From Scolanthus callimorphus (taxonomy: Eukaryota; Cnidaria; Anthozoa; Actiniaria; Edwardsiidae), in assembly GCA_033964015.1 (NCBI GenBank), contig CM066913.1:6919169-6983168 (forward strand): 64,000 nt of DNA, in the 5' to 3' direction. The translations under genes and the position numbers were made by a program. Shown here piece by piece: positions 35,435-64,000 of this stretch; positions within the stretch are counted from its first letter, which is position 1, and each line of letters opens with the position of its first letter. A model generated the notes under the pieces. The model had not been told where the DNA came from. It did not search any database and worked only from the letters and a program-made list of their open reading frames with translations.

Positions 35435-35823
35435 ATATGTATTCCTTGGTAGTTAAAAGTGGATATAAGCCAATAAGAACATCAGTTAATAAAATAAATC
35501 TAAAACCTGACGTATTTTACAGTAGATAATTCCGGAACATATCTGAACTGATTCCACCGTAGATAATAGAAAATTCTGAAGGTGAGGTTAGACTTCTCAA
35601 ATGTGCATGTGCAGTCTAAGAGATCAATCAGGTGGAGGTGGATAAGCAGAGGAGAGAGCTTATACCTTGATTTTTTGCTACAGAAAGAGGAAAGTGTATT
35701 TGGAACTCCACGGACGGAAATGACTAAACATTGTCTAACATGGCATTGACATCAGGTGCATAAATATTTTCTGAAATTAGTACCTGTTGACGAACAATAT
35801 GATTGACCGGAAAAACTAAAGTG

Positions 35824-36099
35824 ATAGCGGAGCTCCTTAGCGGCCGAAGGCCGCAGAGCGGAGCACCATAGGTATCGCAGGAAGAATACAATAGAACTCC
35901 GGTATACGATGGACTTCATTTTTCATGGTTCAGCGGTATTCCCATTTGGGTATCGGGGGCGCGTCCGTGTCTGCGCGCCCCTACCACAGGCAACACAACA
36001 ACCGTATTTACATTTCGGCGGGAAAATACTGCGCGTCCCGGAAAAAAAAATATGTAACCGGGAGCTCCGCTTTTAGCCAGTGGTTAAATCTATATGTTA
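35824..36099. mobile_element. Short element with GAA-triloop hairpin, copy B
   Basis: It starts TAGCGGAGCTCC, a 6-bp hairpin stem GCGGCC-GAA-GGCCGC (35840-35854), then GCGGAGCACCATA. It ends GGGAGCTCCGCTTTTAGCCA (from 36060) followed by GTGGTTAAATCTATATGTTA. The start AGCGGAGCTCC and the end GGAGCTCCGCT are inverted repeats. The same start and end bracket the much longer copy at 53681-55050. Confidence 0.75.
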
Positions 36100-36959
36100 T
36101 GAGCTTCTGATTATGACCAATCGTGACGGCCAACTCACAGAACACACAGCCTAGTCTTGGAACCTTTATGTGGGCTTCCTGTGGTTTAGGTATCCGACGC
36201 TCGACCCAGCCCTCCACGCTTCCACTCATGTTCTTCCACAGGGAACCCGCTGAGACTAGGATGGACTAGATGAACGAAGAATAAAACTGAAACTGAACAA
36301 GAACAGATACAAAAAGTTAAAAGAAGATAAAAGAGGCGCGTGGTATGATGTATGACAGCCAAAGCGATTGTTTCTAACTACGTGAGATGATCGGTCTAGC
36401 AAAAATAAATTTGGCTAAAGAAAATTGACAGTGGAAACCAGACAAAACGCTTTCCTGTAACCAGGGATGTCGAGGTGTATATCCTGCCACTGTTCATCGA
36501 CCGTGAGGGAAAATAGTTGTTTCAGTATTCACCAAATCAGCTGGATGAAATATGAAGTTATTGTCAATATTTCCTAGAAACGTTTGCGATTAACACTAAA
36601 AAAAAAAGCTCGCGCGCGACGCAAAATAGTGAATATCCTAGGATATTCCGAGTTTCAGGAGCCAATCAAAGCGCACGGAATTGGATATCCACTGATCTGG
36701 GGGATACTAAGAAGAGTTGTATTGGAAATTTAAGACACCATCGCCATGATCATTTTTAGGTAGTCAACTCTTAATTTATTTTAGCTTCAATCGACCTCAC
36801 CTCTTCATAGGTATGCATGTATGTAACTATCCGAAACAGCGAGTGAAATACTGCGCAGTAGTTGAAAGAAGGAGGTTGTATTTTATAAAACCTCCTTTGT
36901 TGAACCTACAGAACAAAAACAAAAACATGTAATAGCATCGTGAAAGCAGTGTAATAAAT
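36100..36959. other. Intergenic DNA, no gene seen
   Basis: No coding, RNA or repeat feature could be supported here. Confidence 0.4.
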
Positions 36960-37726
36960 ACATTCCACAAACCAAGTGCCTTGTATGTGCGCATTGCATC
37001 CTGGTAGCTGTGTTACATTCCACAAACCAAGTGCCTTGTATGTGCGCATTGCATCCTGGTAGCTGTGTTACATTCCACAAACCAAGTGCCTTGTATGTGC
37101 GCATTGCATCCTGGTAGCTGTGTTACATTACACGAATCAAGTGCCTTGTATGTGCGCATTGCATCCTGGTAGTTGTGTTACATTACACGAATCAAGTGCC
37201 TTGTATGTCCGCGTTGCATCCTGGTAGTTGTGTTACATTACACGAACCAAGTGCCTTGTATGTACGCGTTGCATCCTGGTAGTTGTGTTACATTACACGA
37301 ATCAAGTGCCTTGTATGTGCGCCTTGCATCCTGGTAGTTGTGTTACATTACACGAACCAAGTGCCTTGTATGTGCGCATTGCATCCTGGTAGTTGTGTTA
37401 CATTACACGAACCAAGTGCCTTGTATGTGCGCGTTGCATCCTGGTAGTTGTGTTACATTACACGAATCAAGTGCCTTGTATGCGCGCATTGCATCCTGGT
37501 AGTTGTGTTACATTGCACGAATCAAGTGCCGTGTATGCGCGCATTGCATCCTGGTAGTTGTGTTACATTACACGAATCAAGTGCCGTGTATGCGCGCATT
37601 GCATCCTGGTAGTTGTGTTACATTGCACGAATCAAGTGCCTTGTATGCGCGCATTGCATCCTGGTAGTTGTGTTACATTGCACGAATCAAGTGCCTTGTA
37701 TGCGCGCATTGCATCCTGGTAGTTGT
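36960..37726. repeat. Second 55-bp minisatellite
   Basis: About 14 copies of a 55-bp unit with CAAGTGCCTTGTATGTGCGC, ATTGCATCCTGGTAG and TGTGTTACATT. Variants are ordered along the array: left units have TTCCACAAACC and GTAGCTG, right units TTACACGAATC, GTAGTTG and TATGCGCGC, suggesting local unit turnover. Sequence is unrelated to the other 55-bp array. Confidence 0.96.
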
Positions 37727-37728
37727 AA

Positions 37729-37935
37729 TAAGCCCTGGCTAAACTAGGAGAAATGTACTGCGCAACAATGTAGCCGGACACATGTTTGCTTCATGTTTCC
37801 AAACTATGCCACACGACAAACTTTGTTGCATGCGTCAAATTTTGTAGCCGGGACACAAAGAAATACACGCGTGCGATGTTTCCTTGCGGGACAAATGTTG
37901 CGCGCTACATGTGTCCTAGTTTTGCTGTAGCTTTA
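37729..37935. mobile_element. MITE of the TAAGGCCCTGACTAAACT family, copy 1
   Basis: The ends TAAGCCCTGGCTAAACTAGG and TCCTAGTTTTGCTGTAGCTT resemble each other inverted. The interior carries GGACACATGTTTGC, TTTGTAGCCGGGACACAAAG and GCTACATGTGTCC. It abuts the end of the minisatellite. A better-kept copy is at 40282-40553. Confidence 0.7.
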
Positions 37936-37952
37936 CATTCCAAAGGCATTTC

Positions 37953-38212
37953 TTAGGGCGCGTTCACACATGAACGCAAGTACATGCACAGGACGCAAGC
38001 TCAACGCAAGTGCATATCAATGCAACGCAAGCGCAAGCCAAAAACAACATTAATTACTTTACTTGCGCTTGCGTTCCCTTGATTTACACAAGATGCAAGC
38101 ACAAGGGAACGCAACGTCTCGATTTTTCTAGTGTAAACCACGAAAGTAAAATTACTGAGTTTAATATCCTTGCGTCTGCGATTGCGTTCATGTTATGTGC
38201 AACCAGCCTTAA
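37953..38212. mobile_element. MITE with CACATGAACGCAA ends
   Basis: TTAGGGCGCGTTCACACATG.. at the left faces ..TGTGCAACCAGCCTTAA at the right, with inner inverted GACGCAAG / CTTGCGTC and GCAAGCGCAAG / CTTGCGCTTGC. TTA/TAA at the borders is compatible with a PIF/Harbinger-type duplication. Confidence 0.7.
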
Positions 38213-38320
38213 AGAGAGTAGAGCGCGCGCGTTTTCGGCTAGAATCGTCCATTCCCGCTCTCTCCTCGCACATCATGCGCGCTCGCTCTCGCGCCGCGCG
38301 TCAACGTCAGGGTCGAAATC

Positions 38321-38334
38321 AGGTCACGTGACCT
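38321..38334. promoter_or_regulatory. Palindromic E-box AGGTCACGTGACCT
   Basis: A perfect 14-bp palindrome with the GTCACGTGAC core bound by bHLH-zip factors of the USF/MITF/TFEB type. It sits next to a GC-rich stretch (38215-38300) unlike the AT-rich surroundings. Whether it belongs to a promoter is not shown; the nearest start codon on the + strand that I trust is at 41156. Confidence 0.35.
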
Positions 38335-39150
38335 AGTTAATATCTCAGCCCCTTATAAAAAAAGCACCTTAATTTCCACCAGCTAAGGCGTCACTATATA
38401 GAACCCGAAAATAGAAATATTATTAGCTATTAAATTTTCAAAGACGAGTGAATCTCACCACGGAAATTTTTTAAACTTTGAAAAGTGAAAATGTCATGTG
38501 ACTGGACACGTGACAAGTGTATCAGTCCAAGAGTGGATTACCAAGAGTTTCCATATTTACTATGTACGCCCGAATCACAGTCAGAAAAGTGTCTATTTTT
38601 AGAACTAGGATGCCCGAGAAATTCGTTATCCACAGGGTTCCCACTTTCTCGCCACGCAACAGTTGTGAGATCCAGCCTAAAATTAAATCGCAGATCAATG
38701 GAAAAACCGTTAAAATCGCAAAGATAAGGTAGGATATTCTCTATTTTGTTGTGTATTGGGTATACGAGCATTCGAGCCTGAGCATTCGAATACTTTCGCG
38801 CGCGAAACTCAAATCTAAAAATAGACACTTTTCTGACTGTGATGTGGAATCAGGGGCTGGTGGAATACAGTAGGGAAAGATTCTAACTCTTGTTAATCCA
38901 CTCTTGATCAGTCCAAATTCCATATCAAAACATTTCACTCATGAATTTTAGCTATCCTGAAAATTTCATGCTCTATCATTAATAATTAGCAAAGATATTT
39001 GAAATTTTGTAATTTTCTCGATTTTCTAGGCTGACCCAGGCCTTAAAAGGACCTTTCTAGCACGCGAGTATAGCTAGCCGGCTAGAGTTTCTATTCTAGC
39101 ATGTGCATTTTCTTATTGCTTCGATAAATTGACATCCAAGTTCAGCACCT
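38335..39150. other. Intergenic DNA with one diverged inverted pair
   Basis: 38520-38605 and 38813-38920 are partly inverted copies (for example AGTCAGAAAAGTGTCTATTT against AAATAGACACTTTTCTGACT). No gene is seen. Confidence 0.5.
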
Positions 39151-39156
39151 GCCGAA

Positions 39157-39206
<50 letters not shown>

Positions 39207-39252
39207 AATCCGGAGGGTTCGTAGGAGCCCTGAACAATCCCGGGTTTCGGCA
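39151..39252 (+). tRNA. tRNA-Phe(GAA) with 29-nt insertion in the T arm
   Basis: The acceptor halves GCCGAAA and TTTCGGC pair perfectly. The D arm/A box is TAGCTCAGTTGGGAGAGC and the anticodon arm CAGACTGAAGATCTG carries GAA. The T arm starts normally (CCTGG, TTCAATC, B box GGTTCAATCC), but 29 extra nt (about 39211-39239) sit before the second half of the T stem, making 102 nt instead of 73. The insert ends in a second CAATCC and can fold as AGGGTTC / GAGCCCT. A T-run follows at 39256, as for pol III termination. It could be transcribed, but mature function is doubtful; it may be a pseudogene. Confidence 0.85.
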
Positions 39253-40281
39253 GAAATTTTTTTTCTTTTTCTCTTAGAAGATAGGATCGATCCACATATG
39301 TATCCACTCATTTATCCAAATTCTCTAGTTATGAAGTAGTAATATACCTTTTCAGTGAAAACTCACACAGAGGAACTTGCTATCCGAAACAAAGGGAGCC
39401 GATCAAAACGCGGCTGTTTATAAGCGCGTTTTTCTTCCCAAATATGTTTTTCTATAGATCAAATTAGCAGGAGAGCGTGTTTAACATGTACTCTACACCA
39501 GATATTTTAGAATGATAATATTTACAAATAATAAACCAAAATGAAACGTTTCTCTGTATACAAATGTTCCCTAGGGGTCTCCCGCTATCCTTAATTTGTC
39601 GACATGAGAACGAGGCTACTCGCTTCGTCAAAGCAGACATGGCCGCTGGTTGGTGATTCAAAGGAGTCTTTGAAGACAAAATCAACGTCCTAATGTTGTG
39701 GGTAAGCTTACTTTTCCCTCCTATAAACGTAAACTATAGATAGTAGATTCGTTGAAAAGCGGTTTGGGTGCAAAATTTGCTCCTGATAGATACATTTTGA
39801 CGGTTTTCCTGGCGAGTTCGTCGCGCCCTTTCAGTTTTGCTTTGGCTTTTCGGCGATAATTTATTCCGTAATTTATTCGCACGCTTTATCTGCCGGTCAT
39901 AATAACAAATTGTGCTCGATTCTTGTGTTGCTTCTGTTTTCTCCTGTTGATCATTACGTAGCAAATTATGTATTCCCGCCTCTAGTTTATAACGTTTCGC
40001 CATGTTTCGTATCTCAGGCGGTATTGTCTTTGAACACTTCGCCTTTCTCGTGTAACATGCTTGTCTTTACTCGATTTTTACTGCCATTTTCGTGATAACT
40101 TATTCTAGATCCAGAAAAATTTGAATCGGTACTTTTAGTAACAAATATGACCCGATGAATTTCGACTGGCCCAAACTGCTTAGTTGTACATGTCATTCGG
40201 TACCTTAAGAAAATTTGACTGTTGCATGAAAAAAGTATGGAGGAGAAAATTTTGTATTTGACCAGTCAAAGTATTGTATGC
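39253..40281. other. Intergenic DNA, no gene seen
   Basis: A basic 89-codon minus-strand frame at 39734-40003 has no recognisable domain and no second line of support. No arrays or palindromes noticed. Confidence 0.4.
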
Positions 40282-40553
40282 TTAAGCTACGGCTAAACTA
40301 GGACACATGTAGCGCACAACATGTGTGTCCTGCATGTTTCTCCGAGTGGCTTAACTAGGAAACATTGCACGCTTGTGTCTCGGACACATAAAATGTTTCT
40401 TGTCTCACGAAGAAACATTTCTTTGTGTCCTGGCTACAAAATTTGTCGCCTGCAACACTGTTTCTCATGTGGCTAAACAGGGAAACATGAAGGAAACATG
40501 TGTCAGGCTACAATGTTGCATGCTACATGTGTCCCAGTTTAGTCAGGGCCTTA
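40282..40553. mobile_element. MITE of the TAAGGCCCTGACTAAACT family, copy 2
   Basis: TTAAGCTACGGCTAAACTAG (left) faces CAGTTTAGTCAGGGCCTTA (right). Inside are repeated inverted words such as GGACACATGTAGC / GCTACATGTGTCC and GGAAACATG / CATGTTTC. Related to 37729-37935. Non-coding. It lies about 600 bp before the BRG1-like start codon. Confidence 0.75.
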
Positions 40554-41155
40554 TATTCAATGAAAGAAACATGGAAAGATGGAGTTTAAAAGCAGATTTT
40601 GTATGACTGTGAAAAGGTACAATATGACACAGAACATTGCCTTGTTCATCATTTTCTTGGCACATTTAGACCTACTTCACAGTTGTACGCGTTGACTGCC
40701 ATTTCTGAACGTTCCTTGAGTTTGCACTCAACAGAACAGGGCTAAGTGAGGAATGCCTTGCACATTTCGTTTGTTTACCACAGCCGCGTTGCATGACAGT
40801 CGACAGGCATTCTTTTTCAGCCGACAGGCATTCTTTATGTGACATGGTATAACTCTGAAAAGCATATCTGGTAAATAAATAAATCATAGAAGTACTAAAA
40901 AAAATAATTTGTCGCATGTTTGAAACCCAGAGTACGAACAATTGATTCATCATCCCTCTTTGCCTCGTGGGTGCTTGACAATGACTGTCTAAAGACCATT
41001 CTATAGCTCTATCTACGACAGTAAATTTTACTCCAAATTCTGCTGCAAAATCAGTCCTTTTCCCTTGAAAATCATACAAAAAAGCTTGATTATGAACTAA
41101 TTGCATTCATGATGTATGTTTCTATTAACAGTAAACCCATAAAGCATTAGTCAAT

Positions 41156-63914
<22,759 letters not shown>

Positions 63915-64000
63915 GTCTGATAAACCAGGATTTCAGAATCACAGGGATGGGTGCAAGGCTGTTTATTTTGTACAAGGCCCCACTGGTGATCTTTTATCTC

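Noticed and set aside
40672..41106. 144-codon minus-strand frame just upstream of the BRG1-like start
   Set aside because: No recognisable domain, mixed low-complexity ends, and nothing else to support a gene; it may be chance.

Overview
This looks like a window of an animal nuclear genome, most likely a cnidarian (anthozoan/coral-like). The reasons are an intron-rich gene encoding a metazoan BRG1/brahma chromatin remodeler, an otopetrin gene, a tRNA with internal A and B boxes, no operons, and a very high density of short inverted-repeat transposons. The phylum-level call is inference from gene content and repeat style; no alignment was possible.

Layout. 1-1654: 3' end of an unidentified gene on the + strand (terminal exon 1515-1654). 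1655-9300: intergenic DNA with a tandem segmental duplication carrying two damaged copies of a PAPS-dependent sulfotransferase-like gene (minus strand, 3789-4540 and 7224-7972), plus a partial third copy of the 3' flank and several MITEs. 9310-15033: a 55-bp minisatellite split by a 4.46-kb foldback element (9599-14061), which itself carries a nested MITE (11720-12106). 15176-15601: a MITE with TAA target duplications. 16682-17817: an orphan Ser/Lys-rich gene with an apparent frameshift. 22562-24406: an intronless otopetrin (proton channel) gene. 25560-35050: about 9.5 kb of low-complexity, T-poor DNA built from (GACA)n and derived repeats, with small foldback elements inserted. 36960-38212: a second 55-bp minisatellite followed by two MITEs. 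39151-39252: a tRNA-Phe(GAA) gene interrupted in its T arm by 29 nt.

41156-63914: the 5' and central part of a SMARCA2/4 (BRG1/brahma) gene. I resolved 28 exons with GT..AG junctions; their phases join into one open frame of 1309 codons. They encode the QLQ, HSA, BRK, both SNF2 helicase lobes and SnAC domains. The AT-hook and bromodomain region must lie to the right of the window. Its early core introns are short and clean. Introns 2, 11, 20, 22, 23, 24 and 27 are enlarged by transposons: a pogo-like MITE, a Penelope-like GIY-YIG fragment, a 128-bp array of CRE/E-box repeats, nested foldbacks, and a TTAA-flanked 1.65-kb palindrome that ends 47 bp before exon 28.

The genes do not form a shared pathway. 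What stands out is mobile DNA: at least fifteen inverted-repeat elements, several with exact target-site duplications, one with an empty-site paralogue in the window, and two nested insertions whose order can be read from the sequence.
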